Shown: piece after piece, positions 8,585 to 17,686 of the stretch
How positions within the stretch are numbered: the first letter of the stretch is position 1
How the letters are laid out: every line of letters begins with the position of its first letter
Translations under genes and position numbers: made by a program
Notes under the pieces: generated by a model
Databases searched by the model: none
Seen by the model: only the letters and a program-made list of their open reading frames with translations
What the model was told of the DNA's origin: nothing
DNA from: Betaproteobacteria bacterium
GTDB lineage: Bacteria > Pseudomonadota > Gammaproteobacteria > Burkholderiales > Thiobacteraceae
Length of the DNA stretch: 64,000 bases
Direction: 5' to 3'
Assembly (NCBI GenBank): GCA_024641855.1
Contig: JAHECG010000002.1
Span: 52,089 to 116,088 of the forward strand

Positions 8585-10457
8585 CGCACACATTGGTTTC
8601 ATTTGAGTCAAGATAAGGCGCAACCGGACAGTTCACGTAGCGCAACTGCCCACCCGGTAAGCCCATAATCGTGTCGGCACGAATAGCGACTTTTGCATTA
8701 TGAATATCGCTCCCAGCACCTAACGCTACACCCGCATTATAAAGCCCGATAAAAGAGATGAAGTTATCCTGGTCGATACCGTCACCGGAAATGCCAATAC
8801 CACCGACCAACGTATCACCACGATAAATTGGGAAACCACCGGAGAATATCTGGATACCATTGGCCGATACTGCACTGCAGGTGGCCGCAGGCGTTGCAGT
8901 CAAAATATTGTTCACAACTTTAGTTCCTACCAAATCCAACTGTAAACCCACATTAAACGGGCTCCACTTGGTACTGTAATCCAGAGACAGCGGCCCCGCC
9001 GCGTTCGCATTTATACCATCCGGGAAAAACGGACGCGCGATCAAACCAATCGTTCTGTTACTGTAGGCAATGCCATCGGCAAATGCCGTCGTGCTGATCT
9101 GCGCTCTTGCGTTCGTTGTGTATTGGCTAATAGCGCCATTATTAATCCCCGCCGCACCCACCACAAAACCCGGTTGCGCATTTAACGTTGCATAGGCATC
9201 TGTGCGCGAAAAAAACATGGAGGTGCGCGCTTTTTGCACCGCTACATCGGTGCCAAATACCGGTGCATCCGGCGTGCGGATCAACCCAACAATCGCACCA
9301 TTGGTATCCACCACGGCGATATTCACTTGCGCTTGAGAACCTAGTGGCAAACGAATTTGACCCCGCGTGCGGTTAGTAACGCGGATGTTCTCGGCTAGAA
9401 TTTGAATCACTTCCGCCTGCGTCATTAAGCCATCCGTACCAGCGATAGCTGGGTAGCGGTTAACTCCCGCACCATTCACCAGCACAAATGCATTTAACCC
9501 AGTGAAATTGCCGCTACTATCAGCTAAATAACCTGATGCAGCCGTATTAAATGCGGTGCCATCTATCACGCCACCAGCCGCGGTGAAGTAGCCTGGAACA
9601 TCGACCAAAGCGCCACCGGACGGCATCGCCGGTGCTACTGCAGGATTCGTAGAAATTGCCTCGGAATCGGTAAACCGCAGGGTGCGTCCATCAACGGTAA
9701 TGCGATCAGCACGACGATTCGTCGGGGCGCTAAACCCACTGCTACCTGCCACAGCAATGAGTTCATCGACGCTCATATCGGTGTCAAGTATGTTCAAGTC
9801 TAGACTATATAAACCATCGGATATTACGCCGATGCCGCCAACCACCGTCCCATTTTTGTAAAGCGGCAATCCACCGGGGTCAGCCGAAAGTCCCAGGGGT
9901 GCACCGTGTGGGCCACGGCTACCGCCTGCTGCTTTATTCCAGGCGACATCAGAACAGGACAGTGAAGAAAACTGCACACCGAACAAAGGACCGCCTGGTT
10001 GATTTGTTTCATGCGGATTGAAATTCTGCTGCACAATTTGGCTCGCCGTACGACTGGTAAACGCATTGCCTTCAGAAGAAAGAAATGCACCGGTAATCGC
10101 TTTGCTGATGGCCGTGTATTCTGCACCGACCGCTACGCCTTGCAACCCACCGGTTACTGCACGACCAGCGGTAATCGTCGCGTTGGATGCACCACCGATT
10201 TGATAGACTCCCAAAACATTACCAACCCGATCCACGACAGCAATCGTGGTATTTGCGGCAAGATGCGCTTGGGCCTCTTTGACCGCTTGACTGATGATGC
10301 GATTGACTTCAGCCGCAGACAAGAAACTGGGCGTTGTCAAGGCGCAACTACCTGTACAGCCTGCGTCGCTGTTGATTGTCGCTCCGCCACCACCACCGGC
10401 ACTACCGCCACACCCGGTGAGTATGCTCAACAGCAACAAGACAACGATCAATCTCAT
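8574..10457 (-). CDS. Lipoprotein with two GlcG/HbpS-like (DUF336-type) heme-binding domains
   Basis: Start chosen at MRLIVVLLLLSILTGCGGS (lipobox LTGC), ATGA overlap with upstream gene; AVVDRVGNVLGVYQIGGAS...VGGIGVISDG and again AVVDTNGAIVGLIRTPDAP...VGGIGISGDG. Confidence 0.75.
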   Translation of the reverse strand: MRLIVVLLLLSILTGCGGSAGGGGGATINSDAGCTGSCALTTPSFLSAAEVNRIISQAVKEAQAHLAANTTIAVVDRVGNVLGVYQIGGASNATITAGRAVTGGLQGVAVGAEYTAISKAITGAFLSSEGNAFTSRTASQIVQQNFNPHETNQPGGPLFGVQFSSLSCSDVAWNKAAGGSRGPHGAPLGLSADPGGLPLYKNGTVVGGIGVISDGLYSLDLNILDTDMSVDELIAVAGSSGFSAPTNRRADRITVDGRTLRFTDSEAISTNPAVAPAMPSGGALVDVPGYFTAAGGVIDGTAFNTAASGYLADSSGNFTGLNAFVLVNGAGVNRYPAIAGTDGLMTQAEVIQILAENIRVTNRTRGQIRLPLGSQAQVNIAVVDTNGAIVGLIRTPDAPVFGTDVAVQKARTSMFFSRTDAYATLNAQPGFVVGAAGINNGAISQYTTNARAQISTTAFADGIAYSNRTIGLIARPFFPDGINANAAGPLSLDYSTKWSPFNVGLQLDLVGTKVVNNILTATPAATCSAVSANGIQIFSGGFPIYRGDTLVGGIGISGDGIDQDNFISFIGLYNAGVALGAGSDIHNAKVAIRADTIMGLPGGQLRYVNCPVAPYLDSNETNVCDGK

Positions 10458-12238
10458 TTCTTTCCTTTCGGCTTCGATAATAATTGCGCTTGCATCTCGG
10501 CGTGCCAATAATTTCGACCGGCATGGAATTGATGGCAAGTAGCGCAATCCGACGTCACTTTTCCGGATACTGGCTTAGCACCGACATGGCACTCTCGACA
10601 CTTCTCGATATTCGGCATCGCAATATCTTTGGATTCTTTCGAATTTTTGACAGCATGACAGCTCGCACATTCCTCGGTCGTATGTTTGGCGTGCGAAAAT
10701 ATCGCTTGCGGCATCCACACTTGCGCGATGCGTACCGGCGCGACTTCCCAACCGTTTTCATCGCCAGTCCGTTTGACGATATGGCAGGTGCTGCACACCT
10801 TGCGTTTCTCAAACATGTCGTACAACACTTGCTTCGCCTTTTGATTGGCGATTAGCAGCGCCTCTTGGCGTTGCGGATAGCTCAACACTGCACCAGGTCG
10901 CATCCGCCGCAGATCAGGAGGAGGGCTAACTCCGGGCGGAACATCACCAAGCACTAAACGCGCATAGAATTCACGCAACATCGTAGCCATTTCCGTTTCC
11001 GAGCCATGCGGCGCCTGACGGTTTGTCACTTGCGGCTCAAACGCCAGTGAGTGGCACTTCTGACAGTGTTGCTCCATCACAATCGGCTTGATCAACCGAC
11101 CGCCTTCGTCAGGTTCGTGGCAATCGGCGCACTTCATTACCGTACGACGTCCTTGTGCATCGCGCACACCAGCGGCATCCCGCTTACCATCAGGATCGCG
11201 CACACCATCTGGATCCAGATGCAATTTATGGTTGAACTTGAGGTTGGAATGTTCAACCAGCAGTTCCGCGTTCTTCTTATCTTGACGCACACGTCGAATC
11301 AACTTGGGTTTATCTGCATCCAGCAACGATAGACGGAAAGCCGGATGTTCAGTCCGGAAATCTGTCACCTTGCCAGACTGCGCGTCGGCGGCGACTTTCT
11401 CCACATCCGTATGACAATCCGCGCATTGCTCTTGCGCACGCGGCGCCAATTGCTTTCCTTTATGATCGCGATGACATTCAGCGCAACGCATGTCGCGAAA
11501 TGCAGCGCCTTGAGGCCCCGTCAATTCCTTAGCAGGAACATGTTCTTTGATTCGCTTATGACAAGTGACACACTCCTGATCGCGCGTATGTTTGAAAGGA
11601 ATCTGGTGGCATGCTCTGCAATCCGAAGCAAAAGGTTGATGGCCTTGGGACAGCGGCCCGGGATTCCAGGATTGCGTGAATTTGGCGCTAACCGCCTGCG
11701 TCATTTGCCCCACCGAACCCGCGTTCATCTTAGCCGCAGCTGGCGAACTCAATCGACCCAACAAATCCGCTGAGATTGGAACCAGCAAAGTCAGTATTAA
11801 TAAGCCAAGAAAAGCTAAATAGGACAAACGACGTTTTGAAATACGATTTTCAGTCGGTGCAACTCGAGTCAGAATATCCCCTGCGTCTCCACCTTCCAAG
11901 GGGTTCACCAACGTGATGGACAACGCCAGCGGTATTCCCTCCGACGCAGCCTCGACTTGCAGTAAATAGGGGCCGACTTCAATACGGTCGCCGATCGCTA
12001 ATCGGCTATTTTGAGCGGCTTGTCCATTGACCTGAATACGCCCAGGATCGGCCTCAATGACAGTACCGTCATCGGTAACGGTAATGCGCGCATGAGATAA
12101 GGCTACACGCGGATCGGCCAAATGAATTTGACATTGCGTGCCGCGGCCAATAATGAACACTGAACCCGGAATACGTCTTTGATCGCGCTGGGTCTGACCC
12201 CGTTGATTGACCGTAACATTGGTAACTTGGATTTCCAT
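10454..12238 (-). CDS. FHA-domain / single-TM / decaheme c-type cytochrome fusion
   Basis: N-terminal FHA-like IPGSVFIIGRGTQCQIHLADPRVALSHARI...IQVNGQAA; TM helix LSYLAFLGLLILTLLVPISADLL; ten CxxCH motifs (CRACH, CVTCH, CAECH, CADCH, CADCH, CQKCH, CSTCH, CASCH, CRECH, CATCH). Confidence 0.9.
   Translation of the reverse strand: MEIQVTNVTVNQRGQTQRDQRRIPGSVFIIGRGTQCQIHLADPRVALSHARITVTDDGTVIEADPGRIQVNGQAAQNSRLAIGDRIEVGPYLLQVEAASEGIPLALSITLVNPLEGGDAGDILTRVAPTENRISKRRLSYLAFLGLLILTLLVPISADLLGRLSSPAAAKMNAGSVGQMTQAVSAKFTQSWNPGPLSQGHQPFASDCRACHQIPFKHTRDQECVTCHKRIKEHVPAKELTGPQGAAFRDMRCAECHRDHKGKQLAPRAQEQCADCHTDVEKVAADAQSGKVTDFRTEHPAFRLSLLDADKPKLIRRVRQDKKNAELLVEHSNLKFNHKLHLDPDGVRDPDGKRDAAGVRDAQGRRTVMKCADCHEPDEGGRLIKPIVMEQHCQKCHSLAFEPQVTNRQAPHGSETEMATMLREFYARLVLGDVPPGVSPPPDLRRMRPGAVLSYPQRQEALLIANQKAKQVLYDMFEKRKVCSTCHIVKRTGDENGWEVAPVRIAQVWMPQAIFSHAKHTTEECASCHAVKNSKESKDIAMPNIEKCRECHVGAKPVSGKVTSDCATCHQFHAGRNYWHAEMQAQLLSKPKGKK
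11144..11215 (-). repeat. Four tandem 6-aa repeats (DPDGVR-DPDGKR-DAAGVR-DAQGRR) inside the FHA-cytochrome
   Basis: Direct reading of the translation; 72 nt = 4 x 18 nt, between the 4th and 5th CxxCH motifs. Confidence 0.85.
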
Positions 12239-12256
12239 TGCGAGCCGGTCCTTGGG

Positions 12257-13141
12257 TTACCAGTAATAAAAGACGGAAAGAATATGCGCGATTAAGGTTG
12301 CGAGCAGCGCAAAAGATAAAGGCACATGCAGATACAACCAAATTCGCATGAGCGCCCGATAGCGCAAATCGCGACGAACGCGATCTGTTAATGCACTCTT
12401 ACGTGTCATTTCCGACAACAATTGCCCGTTAATGCGTGCTTGCTCCGGTGTTAATTTAGTGCCCACACGCATCAACGCATCACAAGCGGCACGCGTAGGA
12501 CAAAACTCATTCATCGCGGTAATTTGTCGACGCATGCTACTTCCCACCGCCAAGGCACGAGGATGGGCTCGGGTCGCTTTCAAAACAATGGTGTTGGCCT
12601 CATCCGGTAGATCTAATGCCAACTTTCGACATTTACGATCCAAGTCGGCAATCTTTAACAGCAAACTCTCCAACGTCTCTCCTGCAAGATTGCCCGTCAT
12701 GAGTTCGGGATATCGCAAATAGGCATAGACGCCAAAAAAACCACTCAGAATAACAATGACCATTAGGACATAGGCCAGGGTATGGATATTCCATCCAAAT
12801 TCGAAAGCACTATGCAATGTTGCAATAATGATTAAGCTTGTACCCAGGTAAACGTGCGCCGAAGTCCATCCTTGTACGCTGCCCATATTGGATCGATAGC
12901 GGCGCTTACGCACACCCAGCAACATCAACCATACAATCAAAACCGCAGCAATCGTACCTAAGGTATAGCCGAGCCAAGTGCCGCCATAAGGTTTAATGTA
13001 CACAACCGGGGGTTCATGCCATATATAAACGACCAGAGACAACACGCAGAACCATAACGCGAGTTTTAAGTAGCGCGCGCGCTTGAAGGCAAGAATAGAC
13101 TGATTTTGGTGCATGGCTGATGTTAGGCGAGAGCCCATCAC
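12257..13141 (-). CDS. Membrane-integral di-heme cytochrome b-like protein (putative quinone-interacting inner-membrane component)
   Basis: Several TM helices; two helices each with His pairs separated by 13 residues (HVYLGTSLIIIATLH; HVPLSFALLATLIAH), the classic bis-His spacing for two b hemes; first gene of the cytochrome operon. Confidence 0.7.
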   Translation of the reverse strand: MMGSRLTSAMHQNQSILAFKRARYLKLALWFCVLSLVVYIWHEPPVVYIKPYGGTWLGYTLGTIAAVLIVWLMLLGVRKRRYRSNMGSVQGWTSAHVYLGTSLIIIATLHSAFEFGWNIHTLAYVLMVIVILSGFFGVYAYLRYPELMTGNLAGETLESLLLKIADLDRKCRKLALDLPDEANTIVLKATRAHPRALAVGSSMRRQITAMNEFCPTRAACDALMRVGTKLTPEQARINGQLLSEMTRKSALTDRVRRDLRYRALMRIWLYLHVPLSFALLATLIAHILSVFYYW

Positions 13142-13222
13142 CTCTTATTTTATTGGCGCGATTAATTAGCGCCTGCCGCACTAAATGAACAAATTATGAT
13201 TTAAGCCAGCGGGCTGTCTCGC

Positions 13223-13243
13223 AATTTAAACCTTGTTTAAATT
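13223..13243. promoter_or_regulatory. Perfect palindrome AATTTAAAC-CTT-GTTTAAATT upstream of the cytochrome operon, candidate operator
   Basis: 9-bp perfect inverted repeat with 3-nt spacer in the divergent intergenic region between the cytochrome operon and gspH. Confidence 0.5.
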
Positions 13244-13535
13244 TGAAGCCTTGAATAACCCAAGATTAAATCAAAAATCTTCTAATTAGATACAGAGCTA
13301 GGCATTTTTATAGCACTAAAGTATATAGGAATGAATAAACAGCGTGTAATATTTTTCCCTTTCCAGGGGATCGCTAGTTACCACCACTGACCCCTGACCA
13401 AATAGCAATACCCTAAAACCATAATTACTTTAAGGTTATTTCATGGGGACCTTTTTTGCAAGCGAACATTTTGCGGTAAAGTGAACTAGGTGCACGAATT
13501 CTTGAGCACGACAACCAACCCCGACAACCCAACCG

Positions 13536-14033
13536 ATGCAGAAGCATAAACACAAAAGAATAATACGAACGCCTGGATTTACCTTGATCGAAATCCTAGT
13601 TGTCGTAATCATCATCGGCGTCATGGCAAGCAGTATTGCGATTAAGGCATTTCCGGATGATCGCAGCCGCCTACGACAAGAAGCTGAACGACTCGGATTA
13701 TTGCTAGCACAAGCGCGCGACGAGGCATTTCTCAGCGGCCACAGCATTACATGGTCAATACAAAATCAGACCTATAGCTTCTGGAAACTGAATAACGAAC
13801 GCCAATGGGTGCCGCTGACCAATAATCTAGCGCTAAGATCGCGCACCTTACCAACAACAATCTCATTAATTGATTTAACCATAAACGCAACGAAAGTTCC
13901 TTTGAGCCAAAGTGTAATATTCTCCCCATCCGGACTAAATATCCCATTTTCAGCCACTCTGGCTACGCAGGAGTATCGGGTACTCTTGTCAGGCGATAGT
14001 GCCGGTCGCATACAAATCAAAGATGAAAATTAA
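13536..14033 (+). CDS. gspH: Type II secretion system minor pseudopilin GspH
   Basis: Prepilin motif GFTLIEILVVVIIIGVMASSI; first of the gspHIJKLMN run. Confidence 0.85.
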   Translation: MQKHKHKRIIRTPGFTLIEILVVVIIIGVMASSIAIKAFPDDRSRLRQEAERLGLLLAQARDEAFLSGHSITWSIQNQTYSFWKLNNERQWVPLTNNLALRSRTLPTTISLIDLTINATKVPLSQSVIFSPSGLNIPFSATLATQEYRVLLSGDSAGRIQIKDEN

Positions 14034-14406
14034 AATACGCACAACTGGTTTTACGCTAATCGAAGTTTTAGTGGCACTCGCCATTCTAGGCATCGCTTTA
14101 TCCGCAGTTTTACGCGCCAGCGTCGTCACCACAGATCAAGCCCAAGCAATAAAACTGAAACTGCTGGCCCAGTGGAGCGCAGAAAATTTACTAGCAGAAC
14201 AAATAGCGCGTAAACATTGGCCAGATCCGGGGATACAAACAGGCAATAGCGAACAAGCCGGTATCACGCTGCAGTGGGAACAAACCACGACCACTACGCC
14301 AAATCCAGATTTTCGACGCATCGAAATTAAAATTTATGCGCAACCAGACCACACCTATGCTTTAACCCAATTAGTAGGGTTTGCAACAAATCCGTCAGCG
14401 TTATGA
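14023..14406 (+). CDS. gspI: Type II secretion system minor pseudopilin GspI
   Basis: Start chosen at MKIKIRTTGFTLIEVLVALAILGIALSAVLRA; overlaps gspH stop. Confidence 0.88.
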   Translation: MKIKIRTTGFTLIEVLVALAILGIALSAVLRASVVTTDQAQAIKLKLLAQWSAENLLAEQIARKHWPDPGIQTGNSEQAGITLQWEQTTTTTPNPDFRRIEIKIYAQPDHTYALTQLVGFATNPSAL

Positions 14407-15023
14407 ACCTACACAGCAAACAAAAGGTATCAGGGTTCACGCTGCTCGAAATGCTCGTTGCGCTTGCCATCTTTGCAATAATATCCGTGATGACCTATCG
14501 CGGTCTGACGACTGTTCTGCAAACCCGTTCGCATCTTGCGCAAGAAAACCGCAAGTGGCAGGACGTGGCGCTACTCTTTACCCGCATTGAACAAGATTTG
14601 TCGATGCTGGCCAAGCGTTCCGTGCGTGATACCGACAACCGCTCTACTGCGCCATTCCTAGCCATGCCCATTGCACAGGGAGCACAAGACGCAATCCTCA
14701 TGTTTACCCGCATGGGATTCCCGGAACAAGCGAACACCTTAGCTGGACCATTGCGCTGCGGTTATCGCTTACGCCGCGATACCGTCGAACAACTTTTGTG
14801 GGCAGCCCCAGATGCAGCACCGCGCGCGACACCCATCGTCAATCATCTCCTAGACAATGTTGCCGCCATGGAATTCCAATATTTAGATCAGATAGGAACC
14901 TGGCACACGCATTGGCCACAACCGGGAAATACCCGTATTTTTCCCGCTGCCGTACGCATAGTCATCGAATTAAAATCCAAAGAACGCATTACACGGATTT
15001 TCGCCCTACCGGCATTACAATGA
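14403..15023 (+). CDS. gspJ: Type II secretion system minor pseudopilin GspJ
   Basis: GFTLLEMLVALAIFAIISVMTYRGL; ATGA overlap with gspI. Confidence 0.88.
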   Translation: MNLHSKQKVSGFTLLEMLVALAIFAIISVMTYRGLTTVLQTRSHLAQENRKWQDVALLFTRIEQDLSMLAKRSVRDTDNRSTAPFLAMPIAQGAQDAILMFTRMGFPEQANTLAGPLRCGYRLRRDTVEQLLWAAPDAAPRATPIVNHLLDNVAAMEFQYLDQIGTWHTHWPQPGNTRIFPAAVRIVIELKSKERITRIFALPALQ

Positions 15024-15949
15024 CCCGAGGCAAACAACAAGGCGCAGCCCTAATCTTGGCCATCCTCGTCGTAGCGTTAGCATCGACCATCGCTATCTTC
15101 ATGGCTAGCCAGCAGTCCTTGTGGACACAACAAATGCTTAATCTAAAGGGGCGTGCGCAAGCCGAGGCATTGGCGCATGCCGCAATCGATTGGTCACGCG
15201 GGGTATTGGCAGAAGATGCGCGCAACAGCAAAGCCGACCATTTTGGAGAATCCTGGGCGCGTGGCTTAATTTCGTTACCCGTCGAATCCACTAATATCAG
15301 CGGCACCCTTACCGATCAGCAAGCTTTGTTTAACTTAAATAACTTGGTGCGTGATGGCCATGACAGCGAAAATGATATCGCGTTGTTCAAGCGCTTACTG
15401 GCCCACTTGCAACTACCGACAGAGCTTGTGAATCCATTGTTGGATTGGATTGATGAAGATAGTATGGTACATATTCCCGGTGGCGCAGAAGATGTCGAAT
15501 ATTTGCAGAGTCCTCAACCATATCGATGCGCAAATCAAGCTTTATTGAGTGTCGATGAGCTTTACCGCGTGCGTGGTTTCAATAAATCGAATATAGACCG
15601 ACTTAAACCCTTCGTCACAGCGCTACCCGAACGCACGACGATTAATATCAATACCGCACCGCGTGAGATTTTGAGCGCCTTATTACCCGATTACGCAGAA
15701 ACTGATATCAGCACCCTACTCGATAATCGAAAGACTGCTTTTTTTAAAAGCAAACAAGATTTCCGCGCACGCCTGCCGATAGCCACATCGGGTTTGCGCG
15801 ATGAATCTTTTGATGTTGCCAGTAACTATTTTTTAGTCCAGATCATCGTACGTGCCCAACACGCCGACAGCGCTTACAAGGCGCTTCTGGCCAGGACGCT
15901 TACGGGGAACTGGCCAGTGATCGTTTGGCAATCAAAATTAGTCGAATAA
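15020..15949 (+). CDS. gspK: Type II secretion system pseudopilin GspK
   Basis: Start chosen at MTRGKQQGAALILAILVVALAS (ATGA overlap with gspJ); FNLNNLV...INTAPREILSALLP. Confidence 0.88.
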   Translation: MTRGKQQGAALILAILVVALASTIAIFMASQQSLWTQQMLNLKGRAQAEALAHAAIDWSRGVLAEDARNSKADHFGESWARGLISLPVESTNISGTLTDQQALFNLNNLVRDGHDSENDIALFKRLLAHLQLPTELVNPLLDWIDEDSMVHIPGGAEDVEYLQSPQPYRCANQALLSVDELYRVRGFNKSNIDRLKPFVTALPERTTININTAPREILSALLPDYAETDISTLLDNRKTAFFKSKQDFRARLPIATSGLRDESFDVASNYFLVQIIVRAQHADSAYKALLARTLTGNWPVIVWQSKLVE

Positions 15950-15974
15950 ACATAACGCGTTTTTAGGATTAGGC

Positions 15975-17195
15975 ATGTCGATCTTGCAAATTTATGTTCC
16001 CGAGTCAGGTATTGCGGAAAACTGCGCCTGGGTCTTGCGCGATGCTGGCACCGTTAAGACCGGTAGCAGCGCCTGTTCAGCTGTTCCGCAGGCCGATCAA
16101 ATCCTACTCATCGTTGCCGCAAGCCGCGTATTGCTCACTCAAATCCATCTGCCCGCAGTTAGACAAGGTAAATTGCGTGAACTTTTGGCCTTTGCGGTAG
16201 AAGACAAATTACTCACCGAGCCGGACAAAATTCATGTCGTTGCTTCCTCACGCATACAGAGTGGTGAGACGCCGGTTGCCATTATCGATAGAGCCTGGTT
16301 TCGACAACAATTAACCTATTTGCAACAACAGGGCATCCACCCCACCCAAGCGTTGCCCGAAACGCTACTACCTCGCTTAGCAAGTACTGCCTGGAGCCTA
16401 GTCTGGAATGGTCAAGGTGGTTTTGTGCGCATCGGCCCTAGCGCCGGAATTGTTGTCGATGGCGGAGACCTGCATACCCCGCCAATCGCTTTAACGCTGG
16501 CACTGGAGGAGGCGCGCCTCTTAAAAACAGCGCCATCGCGCCTCTTGGTCTACCCCATCAATGGCGCCAGTACGCCTGAGTGGTCAAACAGTTTGAACCT
16601 CGACATCGAACAATGTGGCACGTGGGCATGGCAAAATGCCGAAACCCATGACGCTTCCACGTTAAATTTATTACAGGGTGAGTTCGCCCCTCCAAAGAAA
16701 AATAAAACCTGGCTGCCCCAATTGCGCCCAGTATTCGTTCTCATCGGTTTAATTGTTACCGTACAACTGGTTGCACTATTTGCAGATTGGCTGCTTCTGC
16801 GCCAAGAGCATCAACGATTGCAAAACGAAATGGTTGCTACGTTTAAACAAGCATTTCCTGAAGCTACTGCCATTGTCGATCCAGCATTACAAATGCGCCG
16901 CAATCTCTCCGATATACAACGTGCGCACGGTACTTTAGCCAGTACCGACTTCTTACCGCTTCTGGCCGCTGCCGCACCCGTCATCCATCAAGCAAAACTT
17001 CTAGGCATGCACTATGAGCAAGACCAACTACAAATTGAAATCTTGATCCGCGATACCATCCAAATGGAGACTTTACGCGAACAGCTCAGCTCATTACCCT
17101 ACCCTGCAATCATTAACACATCAGAGACAACACCGACCGGAATCAAAGCCCAGCTAAAGCTCGGCTCGAATTTCTTGTCCCACGAGAAAAAATAA
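15975..17195 (+). CDS. gspL: Type II secretion system protein GspL
   Basis: Position between gspK and gspM; cytoplasmic actin-like part plus a TM helix (VFVLIGLIVTVQLVALFADWLLL). Confidence 0.8.
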   Translation: MSILQIYVPESGIAENCAWVLRDAGTVKTGSSACSAVPQADQILLIVAASRVLLTQIHLPAVRQGKLRELLAFAVEDKLLTEPDKIHVVASSRIQSGETPVAIIDRAWFRQQLTYLQQQGIHPTQALPETLLPRLASTAWSLVWNGQGGFVRIGPSAGIVVDGGDLHTPPIALTLALEEARLLKTAPSRLLVYPINGASTPEWSNSLNLDIEQCGTWAWQNAETHDASTLNLLQGEFAPPKKNKTWLPQLRPVFVLIGLIVTVQLVALFADWLLLRQEHQRLQNEMVATFKQAFPEATAIVDPALQMRRNLSDIQRAHGTLASTDFLPLLAAAAPVIHQAKLLGMHYEQDQLQIEILIRDTIQMETLREQLSSLPYPAIINTSETTPTGIKAQLKLGSNFLSHEKK

Positions 17196-17686
17196 TGAAA
17201 GACAAAATACTAGCCTTTTGGCAGCAACGAAATTACGCCGAGCGCCGCACCATCATGATCGCGGGCACGCTACTGATGACCGCACTACTGTATGTCTTTA
17301 TATGGCATCCGTTAACACAAGAACAACAGCGCTTACGAACCGTACTTCCGCAGATACGTGCTACAACGGCGCAAATGCATCATCAAGCTACAGCGATAAA
17401 CCATCTACGCAATGTGCCGCAAAAAAACTTTAACGCTAATATCCGTGAGGCCCTTGAAAAGGCGGCAGTAATTAGCGCACTTGGCTCACCATTTCAACAG
17501 ACGCTCCTAGACAATAGACACGCAAAAATCACAATCAATGCCATCGCCTTCGATCGCTGGATCGAATGGATCAATATTCTGCAATCAGAACAAGGTGTCC
17601 GTATTGAATCGGCGGAAATCGTTACGCTTACCGAACCCGGCATAGTGAAAATTCAAGCCACGCTTTCTTCGCCCGCCAGCCGCTAA
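17195..17686 (+). CDS. gspM: Type II secretion system protein GspM
   Basis: Small protein with N-terminal TM (IMIAGTLLMTALLYVFIWHPL), overlapping gspL and gspN. Confidence 0.8.
   Translation: MKDKILAFWQQRNYAERRTIMIAGTLLMTALLYVFIWHPLTQEQQRLRTVLPQIRATTAQMHHQATAINHLRNVPQKNFNANIREALEKAAVISALGSPFQQTLLDNRHAKITINAIAFDRWIEWINILQSEQGVRIESAEIVTLTEPGIVKIQATLSSPASR

Noticed and set aside
9999-10511. 170-aa plus-strand ORF
   Set aside because: Antisense to the GlcG-like lipoprotein gene; no recognisable domain.
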